This document shows positions 9,997 to 18,361 of a DNA stretch of 64,000 nucleotides, piece by piece. The notes beneath the pieces were generated by a model. The model saw only the letters and a program-made list of their open reading frames with translations. It did not search any database and had not been told where the DNA came from. Made by a program: the position numbers and the translations under genes. Source of the DNA: Rhizobium sp. WYJ-E13 (GTDB lineage Bacteria > Pseudomonadota > Alphaproteobacteria > Rhizobiales > Rhizobiaceae); NCBI RefSeq assembly GCF_018987265.1, contig NZ_CP076853.1, forward strand, positions 3,537,501 through 3,601,500, given 5' to 3'. Position 1 is the stretch's first letter. Every line of letters starts with the position of its first letter.

Positions 9997-11271
9997 TCAA
10001 TTCTTATCCAGACCGTAGCAGGAATGCAAAGTTCTGACAGCGAGTTCTGCATAAGGACCATCGATCAAGATTGAAATCTTGATCTCTGAGGTTGTAATTG
10101 CCTTGATGTTGATGCCTTTTTCGGCAAGTGCCCGGAAGGCAGTCGCTGCAACGCCCGCATGACTGCGCATGCCGATGCCGATGACGGAAACCTTCACCAG
10201 CCCCGATTCGCTCTGCGCGACATCATAGCCGATCTTCTCCTTATTATCGGAAAGAACCTTGATGGCTTTCTCGACATCACCAGAGGGAACGGTAAAGGTC
10301 ATATCCGTCTTCGAACCATCCTCAGAGATGTTCTGGACGATCATGTCGACGTTGATGTGGCTTTCAGCGAGCGGACCGAAGATCGCGGCGGAAACGCCCG
10401 GCCGGTCAGCAAGACGGCGAAGCGAGATCTGAGCCTCATCCTTGGCGTAGGCGATGCCGGTGACTACTTCCTGTTCCACGATTTCATCCTCGTCACAAAT
10501 CAGCGTTCCGGGTGGGTTCAAGAGGTCGCCCATGCCCGGAGCATCGGGATCCTCGAAAGACGAACGCACGAAGGTGCGTACCTTGTGCACCATGGCAAGC
10601 TCGACGGAGCGCACCTGAAGAACCTTTGCGCCGAGCGACGCCATTTCCAGCATTTCTTCGAAAGCGATCTTCTTGAGGCGCCGTGCCTTGGGTTCGATAC
10701 GCGGATCAGTCGTATAGACGCCGTCGACATCGGTATAGATATCGCAGCGATCAGCCTTCACAGCAGCCGCAATCGCCACGGCAGACGTATCAGACCCGCC
10801 GCGTCCGAGCGTCGAGATGCGGTTGTCAGGGCCGAGACCCTGGAAGCCGGCAACGACGGCGACCTGTCCCTCGCCCATACGCTTGATGATATCGACGCCA
10901 TCGATTTCCATGATGCGGGCTGCGCCATGTGCATTGTCGGTGCGGATCGGGATCTGCCAGCCCTGCCATGAGCGGGCATTGATGCCCATGCTCTGCAGCG
11001 CGATCGCCAAAAGACCTGATGTAACCTGCTCGCCGGAGGCGACAATGGCATCATATTCGCGCGCATCGTAGAAAGGAGAGTTCGCGCCGATCACCTTCGG
11101 CGTGTTCTGAACCCAGCCAACCAGCTCGTTGGTCTTGCCGGACATAGCGGAAACGACGACCGCCACTTCATGGCCGGCATCGACTTCGCGTTTTACGTGG
11201 CGGGCAACGTTCTTGATGCGGTCCAGATCAGCGACGGAGGTCCCGCCGAATTTCATAACGATGCGTGCCAT
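9997..11271 (-). CDS. lysC: Aspartate kinase
   Basis: Phosphorylates aspartate, the first step toward lysine, threonine, methionine and diaminopimelate. The 424-aa protein begins with the kinase motif KFGGTSV, contains TLGRGGSDTSAVAIA, and ends in paired ACT domains (about 265-424), which bind the feedback-inhibiting amino acids. The length fits the monofunctional alpha/beta type with an internal beta start. AGAGG lies just before the ATG. It heads the minus-strand run lysC-ptsP-prfA-prmC. lysA, the last enzyme of the lysine branch, is far away at 47.2 kb. Confidence 0.97.
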   Translation of the reverse strand: MARIVMKFGGTSVADLDRIKNVARHVKREVDAGHEVAVVVSAMSGKTNELVGWVQNTPKVIGANSPFYDAREYDAIVASGEQVTSGLLAIALQSMGINARSWQGWQIPIRTDNAHGAARIMEIDGVDIIKRMGEGQVAVVAGFQGLGPDNRISTLGRGGSDTSAVAIAAAVKADRCDIYTDVDGVYTTDPRIEPKARRLKKIAFEEMLEMASLGAKVLQVRSVELAMVHKVRTFVRSSFEDPDAPGMGDLLNPPGTLICDEDEIVEQEVVTGIAYAKDEAQISLRRLADRPGVSAAIFGPLAESHINVDMIVQNISEDGSKTDMTFTVPSGDVEKAIKVLSDNKEKIGYDVAQSESGLVKVSVIGIGMRSHAGVAATAFRALAEKGINIKAITTSEIKISILIDGPYAELAVRTLHSCYGLDKN

Positions 11272-11683
11272 AAGCCTCTACCACGACCCGAGCGTGATTG
11301 CCGGAAAACGGGATTTGCTTCCCCGGCACGCCACGCGCCATTCACAAACCGCCGGGAGTCGCATTGCCGCCCTCCCGGGCATCAGAAAACCCCGGCTGTC
11401 AAATGGCCGAAGAGCCCGGAAATACTGGTTTCTGGAACGCCTCTAAAGCCCCGCCAACCAAGGACGAAAGTTGGCGCGTCTCTTAGCGAGTTTGACGGAG
11501 GGTGGCAAGGGTGGGGAAAGGGTGAAGTGGAGGCGGCAGGATTTCGTCAGAAGTGATCCCTGCGAGCTGCGGTTAAGCACCCGTTCTCCGTATCCGTCAA
11601 ACCGGAACATGAAGGCGACTGAACTTAGTGGTCTCAAATGCGTTTAAATCGCATTGGATGCGTCAAGGAAGCTGGTGAACAGA
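11272..11683. other. 412-bp divergent intergenic region between lysC and the BA14K-like gene
   Basis: It must contain the lysC promoter on one strand and that of the secreted protein on the other. I see no leader peptide, riboswitch or strong hairpin. Open frames in it lack ribosome sites and are probably spurious. Confidence 0.4.
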
Positions 11684-12172
11684 ATGAGAAGATTAGCGAT
11701 AATTGCACTGTCGATAGCGACCGCATTCTCCGGAATGCCCGCCTGGGCAGGGCCAGCCTATACGGCAAACTCGATTCACACGGCAGTGCAGCGGCAGACC
11801 ACAGGCGGCCAAGCCACCCCCCTTCTTCAGATTGGCTGCAACAACTTCACGAACTGCCCTCGTTATAACCAAGGTTGGGGCAGCAATTACCGCTATTCGA
11901 ACCGTTATCGCTATGACCGCAGGTGGGACAGGGACCGCCGCTATTATGGCGACCGCCACTACCGCGACCGCTATTATCGCCGCCATGACAATACTGGCGC
12001 CATTATCGGTGGCCTGGCCGCCGGCGCGATCATCGGTGGCATCATAGCCTCGCAGCCGCGCGTGAGTGCAGGCAGTTCGCACGCCGAATACTGCTACAGC
12101 CGTTATCGCTCGTACCGCGCATATGATAACACATACCAGCCCACGTACGGCCCGCGCCGTCAGTGCCGCTAA
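11684..12172 (+). CDS. BA14K-like secreted protein, Tyr/Arg-rich
   Basis: A 162-aa exported protein. I start it at [10 protein letters not shown], which gives a clean signal peptide cut after AWA near residue 20; an earlier in-frame ATG would add ten charged residues. The mature part is rich in Tyr, Arg and Asp ([20 protein letters not shown]). It has a glycine-zipper segment [18 protein letters not shown] (about 115-132) and ends with the BA14K-like block [17 protein letters not shown] plus a final Cys. BA14K was described as an immunoreactive envelope protein of Brucella; the molecular role is unknown. A strong terminator follows. Confidence 0.8.
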   Translation: MRRLAIIALSIATAFSGMPAWAGPAYTANSIHTAVQRQTTGGQATPLLQIGCNNFTNCPRYNQGWGSNYRYSNRYRYDRRWDRDRRYYGDRHYRDRYYRRHDNTGAIIGGLAAGAIIGGIIASQPRVSAGSSHAEYCYSRYRSYRAYDNTYQPTYGPRRQCR

Positions 12173-12196
12173 ATCGGCATCACCTAGGATCCGAAA

Positions 12197-12220
12197 CCCC
12201 GCGAAGACGCGGGGTTTTTT
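12197..12220 (+). terminator. Rho-independent terminator after the BA14K-like gene
   Basis: A perfect 7-bp stem CCCCGCG/CGCGGGG with loop AAGA is followed by six T (12215-12220). It separates this gene from ubiG. Confidence 0.9.
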
Positions 12221-12336
12221 ACTGCCTTCAGACTTGCTCTTTTTATGGTCCTGCCAAGCCTCCGGTGCGACCTGAGCGCCCTTGACTTATCGCCTCGATC
12301 GTCCGACTTCACTGACAGGACATCAAGGAGCGGCAG

Positions 12337-13083
12337 ATGAACGAACCGGCAAAGACTACCATCGACCAGAGCGAAGTCGATCGCTTTTCCGCCATGGCGG
12401 CCGAGTGGTGGAGCCCAACGGGCAAGTTTAAGCCGCTGCACAAATTCAATCCTGTTCGCCTGACCTATATCCGCGACAAGGCAGCGGAGAATTTTTCACG
12501 CAATCCGAAGACTGCCAAGCCACTTGAAGGCCTGCGTGTGCTCGATATCGGCTGCGGCGGCGGCCTCTTGTCGGAGCCGGTCGCCCGGATGGGCGCTGAA
12601 GTCGTCGGCGCCGATCCCTCGGAAAAGAACATCGGCATCGCCTCCACCCACGCCAAGGCATCGGGTGTTGCCGTCGACTATCGCGCCGTCACCGCCGAGC
12701 AGCTTGCCGAGGCAGGCGAGACCTTCGATATCGTGCTCAACATGGAAGTGGTGGAGCATGTGGCCGATGTCGAGCTTTTCATGAATACCTGCGCCAGCAT
12801 GGTCCGACCAGGCGGCCTGATGTTCGTCGCCACGATCAACCGCACGATGAAGGCGGCCGCACTTGCCATTTTCGCTGCCGAAAACGTCCTGCGCTGGCTG
12901 CCGCGCGGCACGCATCAATATGAGAAGCTGGTACGCCCGGAAGAACTGGAAAAGCCGCTTGCGGCAAGCGGTCTCGAGATTGTCGACCGCACGGGCGTCT
13001 TCTTCAATCCGCTGGCAAACCAGTGGAACCTGTCAAACGATATGGATGTGAATTACATGCTGCTGGCAAAACGTCCAGCCTGA
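12337..13083 (+). CDS. ubiG: Ubiquinone biosynthesis O-methyltransferase UbiG
   Basis: Performs the two O-methylations of ubiquinone synthesis. The 248-aa protein shows the UbiG N-terminus with [19 protein letters not shown], the SAM motif [20 protein letters not shown] (about 68-87) and the late motif [13 protein letters not shown] lies close before the ATG. It is transcribed alone, after a terminator and convergent with the DUF1178 cluster. Family and function are secure. Confidence 0.97.
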   Translation: MNEPAKTTIDQSEVDRFSAMAAEWWSPTGKFKPLHKFNPVRLTYIRDKAAENFSRNPKTAKPLEGLRVLDIGCGGGLLSEPVARMGAEVVGADPSEKNIGIASTHAKASGVAVDYRAVTAEQLAEAGETFDIVLNMEVVEHVADVELFMNTCASMVRPGGLMFVATINRTMKAAALAIFAAENVLRWLPRGTHQYEKLVRPEELEKPLAASGLEIVDRTGVFFNPLANQWNLSNDMDVNYMLLAKRPA

Positions 13084-13129
13084 TCGCGCCGCATGCAGGC
13101 AAAATTATAAAAGACCAGCCGGCCGCATA

Positions 13130-13558
13130 TCAGTTCACGTCTTCGGGCAAGACGGGCAAGGCAGCGATATCAATGCCCTCATCCACCAGCGACTGCGCTT
13201 CATCGGGTGTCGCCTGGCCAATAATGCCGCGGGCTTCCGCCTCGCCGTAATGGATCTTGCGTGCCTCCTCGGGAAAGCGGGTTCCGACATCTTCGGAATT
13301 CGCCTTGATCGCGGCAACGGCTTCCTTCAGCTTCACAAAGGCTTCGCGGCGGGCCGTATCCATGGCGACGACCTGCATCTCATCCTTCTTGCGTGCGGTC
13401 GAAACGGAAGGCGCCATGAGCGACTTGGAGATGGAGCCGGAATTGCAGACAGGACAGGTCAGAAAACCACTCGCGACCTGGCGATCGAAATCGGCACTTT
13501 CGGAAAACCAGCCTTCGAACTCGTGGGCATTCTCACAAATAAGGGAATAGCGGATCAA
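13130..13558 (-). CDS. DUF1178 family protein
   Basis: A 142-aa protein of unknown role. The N-terminus MIRYSLICENAHEFEGWF is followed by CPVCNS (about 36-41). Together with Cys8 this suggests a small zinc-ribbon-like module, although the usual pair of CxxC motifs is incomplete. The ATG overlaps the stop of the upstream nitrilase-family gene (ATGA, 13555-13558), so the two are coupled. It is the last gene of the comF-grxC-nitrilase-DUF1178 run. Confidence 0.9.
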   Translation of the reverse strand: MIRYSLICENAHEFEGWFSESADFDRQVASGFLTCPVCNSGSISKSLMAPSVSTARKKDEMQVVAMDTARREAFVKLKEAVAAIKANSEDVGTRFPEEARKIHYGEAEARGIIGQATPDEAQSLVDEGIDIAALPVLPEDVN

Positions 13559-14412
13559 GCTGCTACGCCTCCTGAAACATCCCCCGCAATCTTCTCGATG
13601 GAAAACTCCCGGCCGTTCTTAAGGTTCGGAATCTTGTCATGTGCAGCCTTCACAGCGGCCGGATCGATCTCCGTCAGAATGACCGCCTCGCCGAGCGGGC
13701 CGGCCGAAGCGAGCACCTTGCCCCAGGGATCGACGATCATCGAATGACCGAATGTCTCACGGCCATCCTCATGCAGGCCGGCCTGTGCTGCGGCGATGAT
13801 GAAGACGCCGTTTTCGATGGCGCGCGCGCGCAGCAGAATTTCCCAATGTGCCTCGCCGGTCTGCTTCGTGAAAGCGGCCGGAACGGTCATCACTTCTGCG
13901 CCGGCAACCGCCTGCGCACGGAAAAGCTGCGGAAAACGCACGTCATAGCAGATGGTGAAACCCATCTCGGCGAAAGGCAGCGACAGCACGCGTGCCTCAG
14001 ACCCCGGTCGGTAGGCGGCGCTTTCGCGCCAGCTTTCACCATTGTCGAGATCGACATCGAACATGTGGATCTTGTCGTAGCGGTTCCGGATCTTGCCGTC
14101 AGGTCCGAAGAGGAAACCGCGATTGGCCATCTTGCCGTCATCGAGTGCAATCGCCGTCGAGCCGACATGCATGTAAATGCCGAGTTCGGCAGCGAGCGCC
14201 GAACCGGTCCTGACGATGATGTCATTGCTCTCGTCGCGCAGCACTTCCTTTGCCGCTGCGCGGTTGCGCTGCAGCATGCCGGTCATTTCCGGCGTCTGCA
14301 CGTAAATCGCACCCTTTGCGGCGGCTTCCCGGACGAGGCGCACCATCGAAGCGGCATTCCGCTCCGGATCGACACCTGAGCACATCTGGATGGCGGCGGC
14401 CGTGAAACTCAT
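13555..14412 (-). CDS. Carbon-nitrogen hydrolase family protein (Nit-like)
   Basis: Member of the nitrilase superfamily, closest in form to the Nit1/Nit2 branch whose members hydrolyse deaminated glutathione or omega-amides. The 285-aa sequence carries the Glu-Lys-Cys triad. The Glu is in QTPEMTG, the Lys in NRYDKIHMFD and the nucleophile in TICYDVRFPQLF. It lies 9 bp after grxC, which fits a repair role on glutathione by-products, but the substrate is inferred from family and neighbour only. It overlaps the DUF1178 gene by 4 bp. Confidence 0.93.
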   Translation of the reverse strand: MSFTAAAIQMCSGVDPERNAASMVRLVREAAAKGAIYVQTPEMTGMLQRNRAAAKEVLRDESNDIIVRTGSALAAELGIYMHVGSTAIALDDGKMANRGFLFGPDGKIRNRYDKIHMFDVDLDNGESWRESAAYRPGSEARVLSLPFAEMGFTICYDVRFPQLFRAQAVAGAEVMTVPAAFTKQTGEAHWEILLRARAIENGVFIIAAAQAGLHEDGRETFGHSMIVDPWGKVLASAGPLGEAVILTEIDPAAVKAAHDKIPNLKNGREFSIEKIAGDVSGGVAA

Positions 14413-14421
14413 CGCTTTTCC

Positions 14422-14679
14422 TCAGGCGGCCAGCAGCGGATCGAGCTTGCCGGCACGATCGAGCGCGTAGAGATCGTCGCACCCCCCGACATGCGTGGCG
14501 CCGACGAAAATCTGCGGAAAGGTGGTGCGGCCATTCGACTTGCCGAGCATTTCCTGGCGAAGCTCAGGCGAGAAGGTCGCGTCATGCTCGACATAGTCCA
14601 CGCCTTTCTCTTCAAGCAGAGATTTGGCGCGTGTACAAAAGCCGCAGAATTGCCGTGTATAGATGGTAACGGGTACCAT
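14422..14679 (-). CDS. grxC: Glutaredoxin 3 (GrxC type)
   Basis: Glutathione-dependent disulfide reductase of the cytosol. The 85-aa protein has the thioredoxin fold start VTIYTRQFCGFC with active site CGFC (a variant of CPYC), the cis-Pro block TTFPQIFVG and the glutathione-binding GGCDDL. Its length is typical. It stands between comF (33 bp upstream) and the nitrilase-family gene (9 bp downstream). Confidence 0.96.
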   Translation of the reverse strand: MVPVTIYTRQFCGFCTRAKSLLEEKGVDYVEHDATFSPELRQEMLGKSNGRTTFPQIFVGATHVGGCDDLYALDRAGKLDPLLAA

Positions 14680-14712
14680 GAATGGTCTCCAGACGGTGCT
14701 GTTTTCTTATTG

Positions 14713-15489
14713 TCATATAGTTTCTGCAAAGGCCCTTGCAAAGGTCAAAACCGTTATATCGGCAGCACCTGCCTTGCGCAGCACCCGCGTTGCCGCATCG
14801 ACTGTAGCACCCGTCGTATAGACATCGTCGACGAGGACGATGCGCTTGCCGAAGACATCATTTTCTTTGTCCCTGGCAATCGCAAAGGCGCCTCGAACAT
14901 TGTCTTCTCGCGCCCGCACACCAAGACCGACCTGCTGGTTGGTGCGCTTGACGCGCAGAAGGGTCGCCGGCAGCAGCGGCTTGTCCGCAAGCCGCGCCAG
15001 ATGCCGGGCAAGCTCCGCCGCCTGGTTGAACTTGCGCGAGATCATACGCGTGCGATGCAAAGGGATCGGAACGACGGCGTCACAGCACTCGACCATGCAG
15101 TCCGAGGCACGCAGCATCCAGCCCGCCATCATCGGCGCGAGATCCGTGCGATCCCGGTATTTGAGGCCATGCACGAGACTGCGCACGGCAGTGTCATGGA
15201 CGGCTGCCGAACGCAGACGGTCGAAAGGCGGTGGATTGGCGATCGCCTCGGCGCTCAGGATGCCGGCCCCGAGATCATGTGAAAAGGGAATGCCGAGCAC
15301 CTCGCAATAAGGCCGCTCGATGAAGCGGACGTCGGACCAGCACTTTGGACAGAGCCCACGATGGCCGCCCGTCGAAATACCACAGGCCGCGCAGGCCGGC
15401 GGATAGACAAGATCGGCAAGCATGGAGAGAGGCCGCAGAAGCTGCGCCCATATCCGTCCCTTCGCTCTTTCCGTCTCGATCATCCCCAT
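14713..15489 (-). CDS. comF: ComF family phosphoribosyltransferase-like protein
   Basis: The 258-aa protein has an N-terminal zinc-ribbon-like block (CAACG and CPKCW, about 33-54) and a C-terminal type I PRTase domain with PRPP loop VLVDDVYTTGATVD (about 216-229). ComF/GntX proteins are tied to DNA uptake in naturally competent bacteria; in rhizobia the role is unknown. It heads the comF-grxC-nitrilase-DUF1178 cluster and is divergent from the methyltransferase at 15555. A start two codons later is also possible. Confidence 0.9.
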   Translation of the reverse strand: MGMIETERAKGRIWAQLLRPLSMLADLVYPPACAACGISTGGHRGLCPKCWSDVRFIERPYCEVLGIPFSHDLGAGILSAEAIANPPPFDRLRSAAVHDTAVRSLVHGLKYRDRTDLAPMMAGWMLRASDCMVECCDAVVPIPLHRTRMISRKFNQAAELARHLARLADKPLLPATLLRVKRTNQQVGLGVRAREDNVRGAFAIARDKENDVFGKRIVLVDDVYTTGATVDAATRVLRKAGAADITVLTFARAFAETI

Positions 15490-15554
15490 ATGAGGGAGAC
15501 TAGCGTGTCACGAGCCAAAGGAAAATCGCCTTGCCGCCTGTCGGACAGGGGAAT

Positions 15555-16451
15555 ATGGACATCGCCATGGATATCATCTTCGACAAGGCGCAGATCGCCG
15601 CAAATCGTCACCGCGCGCTCGCAAATAATGATCTGAAGGCAGGTTTCCTGCTCGATATCGCCGCCGAGGAACTGGCAGACCGCCTGGCCGTCGTCGAGCG
15701 CACCTTTGAACATGCGGTGGAACTGCATGGCGCAACGGGCGCAGCTGCCCGTGCGGCGATGGCGACCGGCAAGGTAGGCAGCCTCACCCGCGTGGAAAGT
15801 GACATCAGCTATGTCACTTCGGGCGAACTCTTTCTCGAAGCGCCGCTCGAAGACGTGCCGCTCGCCCCCCAATCGGCCAATCTGGTAATTGCACCGCTCA
15901 ACCTGCACCTGACCAACGACACGCCCGGCGTCTTCATCCAGATCCGCCGCGCGTTGAAGCCGGACGGCCTGTTCCTGGCTGCCATTCCGGGCGCCGGTAC
16001 GCTGCAGGAACTGCGCGAGGTGCTGCTGGCGACTGAGATCGAGATGACCGGCGGCGCAAGTCCGCGCGTCATCCCCTTCGTCGATGTCCGCGATGTCGGC
16101 GGTCTGCTTCAGCGCGCGGGCTTTGCCCTGCCCGTCATTGATGCAGAGAATTATATTGTCCGCTATGATTCAATTTTTCCGCTGATGCGTGATCTGAGGG
16201 CGATGGGCATGGCCAATCCCCTGGTAGCCCGCAGCCGCAAGCCGCTGACGCGCGCCTTCTTCCTGCGCGCCGCCGAAATCTACGCAGAGCGCTATTCGGA
16301 CCCCGACGGCCGTATCCGCGCGACATTCTCGTTGATCTACGTGTCGGGCTGGGCACCGCACGAAAGCCAGCAGCAGCCGCTGAGGCCGGGATCGGCCAAG
16401 GCACGACTTGCTGACGCTCTCAAAGTGGAAGAGCAGAAGCTCAAGCAGTGA
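15555..16451 (+). CDS. Methyltransferase domain protein, NDUFAF5/BioC-like
   Basis: A 298-aa class I SAM-methyltransferase relative. I start it at ATG 15555, preceded by AGGGG; a TTG 24 nt earlier is in frame. The sequence DKAQIAANRHRALAN at the N-terminus, then SANLVIAPLNLHLTNDTPG and RALKPDGLFLAAIPG, match the alphaproteobacterial relatives of NDUFAF5. That human complex I assembly factor hydroxylates an arginine, whereas BioC methylates malonyl-ACP. The canonical GxGxG motif is weak here. Which activity applies cannot be told from sequence alone. It diverges from comF and converges on the pilin gene. Confidence 0.85.
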   Translation: MDIAMDIIFDKAQIAANRHRALANNDLKAGFLLDIAAEELADRLAVVERTFEHAVELHGATGAAARAAMATGKVGSLTRVESDISYVTSGELFLEAPLEDVPLAPQSANLVIAPLNLHLTNDTPGVFIQIRRALKPDGLFLAAIPGAGTLQELREVLLATEIEMTGGASPRVIPFVDVRDVGGLLQRAGFALPVIDAENYIVRYDSIFPLMRDLRAMGMANPLVARSRKPLTRAFFLRAAEIYAERYSDPDGRIRATFSLIYVSGWAPHESQQQPLRPGSAKARLADALKVEEQKLKQ

Positions 16452-16465
16452 ATCCAGTGGACTGC

Positions 16466-16633
16466 TCAGTTGATCGTCAGGTTATTCTCGACGGTGTTGA
16501 ATACGCCTAGCAGGCCATTGGTGAACACGCCCAGCCCCCCAATGAGGGCAGCCGCCATCAGCGCTGCGATCAATCCATATTCGATCGCCGTTGCACCACG
16601 TCCGTCTGCCAGAAATTTCTTCAGCAAATTCAT
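16466..16633 (-). CDS. Flp family type IVb pilin, 55 aa
   Basis: A small pilin. Translation gives MNLLKKFLADGRGATAIEYG followed by a hydrophobic helix of Leu, Ile, Ala and Gly and a short polar tail ending in NNLTIN. The G-ATAIEYGLIAAL stretch is the prepilin peptidase site and N-terminal helix of Flp/TadF-type pilins (Glu at +5 after the cleaved Gly). A purine-rich AAGGG lies upstream. No other tad/cpa gene is in the window, so this is an isolated pilin copy. It sits 69 bp downstream of a small membrane protein gene on the same strand. Confidence 0.93.
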   Translation of the reverse strand: MNLLKKFLADGRGATAIEYGLIAALMAAALIGGLGVFTNGLLGVFNTVENNLTIN

Positions 16634-16702
16634 CAACCCAACCCTTCTGTGCGCAAGACGGCAATGAAATTCACGGCTCCCCGGAACGGGAGCTTCATTT
16701 CC

Positions 16703-17041
16703 TCAGCAGCCGGCGCCGACGCCGTAGCCCTGAACGACACAGACCGACCCAGGCGTATCCTGGAGGACGCTGCGGCGGATCGTATAGCGCTTGCCGTTCT
16801 CGCTTTTCGGGCCATTCTCGGTTTTCGGGATGGAGCCGGTGGTGATCGTGTCGAAATCAGCCGGCGCGCTGGCGAGCACGCTCTTCTTGGAAGAATCCGC
16901 CAGCATCGGCGTCAGGATGAGGGTGAGCGCCACCACGGCCGTGCCGAAGAGAAGGGCAATATTGAGCGCCCCCGTCCTGCGCGAAGCAGACGAAGAAGCG
17001 CGTTCCTTCTCGCGCACAGCTTTCCAGAAATCGTCGTCCAT
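16703..17041 (-). CDS. Small single-pass membrane protein, unknown function
   Basis: A 112-aa protein with a short basic cytosolic N-terminus (MDDDFWKAVREKERASSSA) and one transmembrane helix at about 25-47 (NIALLFGTAVVALTLILTP). The soluble tail ends in TIRRSVLQDTPGSVCVVQGYGVGAGC, with two Cys. I do not recognise a named family. It is followed by the Flp pilin gene on the same strand, so co-expression is possible, but no functional link can be shown. Confidence 0.75.
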   Translation of the reverse strand: MDDDFWKAVREKERASSSASRRTGALNIALLFGTAVVALTLILTPMLADSSKKSVLASAPADFDTITTGSIPKTENGPKSENGKRYTIRRSVLQDTPGSVCVVQGYGVGAGC

Positions 17042-17115
17042 GACGTCAAGCCCTTAAATACACACGCCAGTTGCTTGAGTGAGGCCGATCATTGCCAGAA
17101 GGTGCTAAATGATCG

Positions 17116-17153
17116 ATTAATATCCACAGGCGAAATCGACGTTTCGCATTAAT
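17116..17153. other. Hairpin in the gap between mutT and the small membrane protein gene
   Basis: A perfect GCGAAA (17130-17135) / TTTCGC (17142-17147) stem with loop TCGACG is enclosed at a distance by two ATTAAT hexamers (17116-17121, 17148-17153). It lies just downstream of the mutT stop. It could end mutT transcription or act as a site for the next gene; the T-run is weak. Confidence 0.35.
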
Positions 17154-17164
17154 AATCAGAAAAG

Positions 17165-17578
17165 CTAAAGTAAATCCTGCAGCACCGGGATGAGCGGCTC
17201 GTCGGCCGGCGGCATCGGGTAATCGCGCAGCGCCTGCGGGCGCACCCATTTGATCGCCTGTCCCTCACGACCGTGTGGAATGCCTTCATAACGGCGGCAG
17301 ACGTAAAGTGGCATCAGCAGATGGAATGTATCGTAGCTGTGACTGGCGAAGGTCAGCGGCGCAAGACATGGTACCTTGGTCGTGATGCCGAGCTCTTCGT
17401 TCAACTCGCGTACCAGCGTCTCCTCCGGTGTCTCGCCGGATTCCACCTTGCCGCCGGGAAACTCCCACAGGCCGGCAAGCGACTTGCCTTCCGGCCGCTG
17501 TGCCAGAAGAATACGCCCGTCCGTGTCGATCAGCGCGCAGGCGGCGACCAGAAGCAACCTCTTTCCGGCTTCGCTCAT
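17165..17578 (-). CDS. mutT: (Deoxy)nucleoside triphosphate pyrophosphohydrolase, MutT type
   Basis: Cleans the nucleotide pool of 8-oxo-dGTP. The 137-aa protein holds a complete Nudix box from GGKVESGETPEETLVREL into NEELG (GX5EX7REUXEEXGU form, about residues 42-64), preceded by LAGLWEFPGGK typical of MutT. Its ATG overlaps the stop of the upstream GNAT gene (17575-17578). It is the last of the argJ-GNAT-mutT trio, an arrangement I know from other rhizobial and related genomes. Confidence 0.95.
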   Translation of the reverse strand: MSEAGKRLLLVAACALIDTDGRILLAQRPEGKSLAGLWEFPGGKVESGETPEETLVRELNEELGITTKVPCLAPLTFASHSYDTFHLLMPLYVCRRYEGIPHGREGQAIKWVRPQALRDYPMPPADEPLIPVLQDLL

Positions 17579-18351
17579 TCGCAGCGCTCCTGCCAGTAGC
17601 AGTAATGATAGGCATCACGGAAACCAAGGCGCTCATAGAGTGCAATCGCCGGCGCGTTGGAAAGCTTCACCTGCAGCCAGGCAGTACGGGCGCTGCGCAT
17701 CCGCGCCCAGCGTAAGGCCGAAGTCAGGATTTCTACGCCGAGACCCCTGCGGCGATGCCCATCGGCAACCGAAAGCGACATGATGCCGGCAAGATCGTTG
17801 TCCTGCACGCAGAGAACCGTTGCCAGCGAGCCAAGGATGGCATCCTCGATCATGAAAAGGCCTGATGGCGGCTTGATTGCCGAGATGATCTCGGCAAGCG
17901 CCGGCTTCAGCGATACTGGCGCCTGATCGACCGCAAGATTGGCATCGACGAACCGGCCGACATCGTGGGTCGGGAGATGATCGAGCGTATCGGGCAGATC
18001 GGCCTGCGAGAGATCGCAGACCATGACCGCCGTCTCATCGAAACGCTCCCATCCCTGCTCCTTGAGCAGGCCGATCAGAACAGGCGAGGCAAGAGGCGTC
18101 TCGCGTACGATAGCGGGACGGCCATAGGCCTCGAACTTGCGGCTTGCCTTCTCCAGCCTGATCTCGACATCACGATGGTCGGAAGGATCGAGCGGCACGA
18201 TGGAGTTCAGGCGGTTGGAAGGATGGCCCGCGGTCAGGCGGACCTGCCAGCTTCCGTCATATTGCACGGATGCAGCCGGCCAGGCACGAAAGCCCACGGC
18301 CTCCAGCCGCCGGACCAACGGCAGGTTCTGCTTCGGAAGAGATGCCTGCAT
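17575..18351 (-). CDS. GNAT family N-acetyltransferase
   Basis: A 258-aa protein with a C-terminal GNAT fold. The acetyl-CoA loop is RRRGLG (Q/RxxGxG/A), followed by LQVKLSNAPAIALYERLGF, the usual beta5-helix end. The N-terminal half (about 1-120) is a divergent second acetyltransferase-like repeat without a CoA loop. I start it at MQASLPKQ, 10 bp after argJ; an ATG ten codons earlier would overlap argJ by 20 bp. It is coupled to mutT by ATGA. The substrate is unknown. Confidence 0.88.
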   Translation of the reverse strand: MQASLPKQNLPLVRRLEAVGFRAWPAASVQYDGSWQVRLTAGHPSNRLNSIVPLDPSDHRDVEIRLEKASRKFEAYGRPAIVRETPLASPVLIGLLKEQGWERFDETAVMVCDLSQADLPDTLDHLPTHDVGRFVDANLAVDQAPVSLKPALAEIISAIKPPSGLFMIEDAILGSLATVLCVQDNDLAGIMSLSVADGHRRRGLGVEILTSALRWARMRSARTAWLQVKLSNAPAIALYERLGFRDAYHYCYWQERCE

Positions 18352-18361
18352 CAACGAACGG

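Noticed and set aside
11272..11683. Lysine riboswitch or leader peptide ahead of lysC
   Set aside because: No T-box or L-box-like conserved helices and no Lys-rich short frame with a following terminator are visible.
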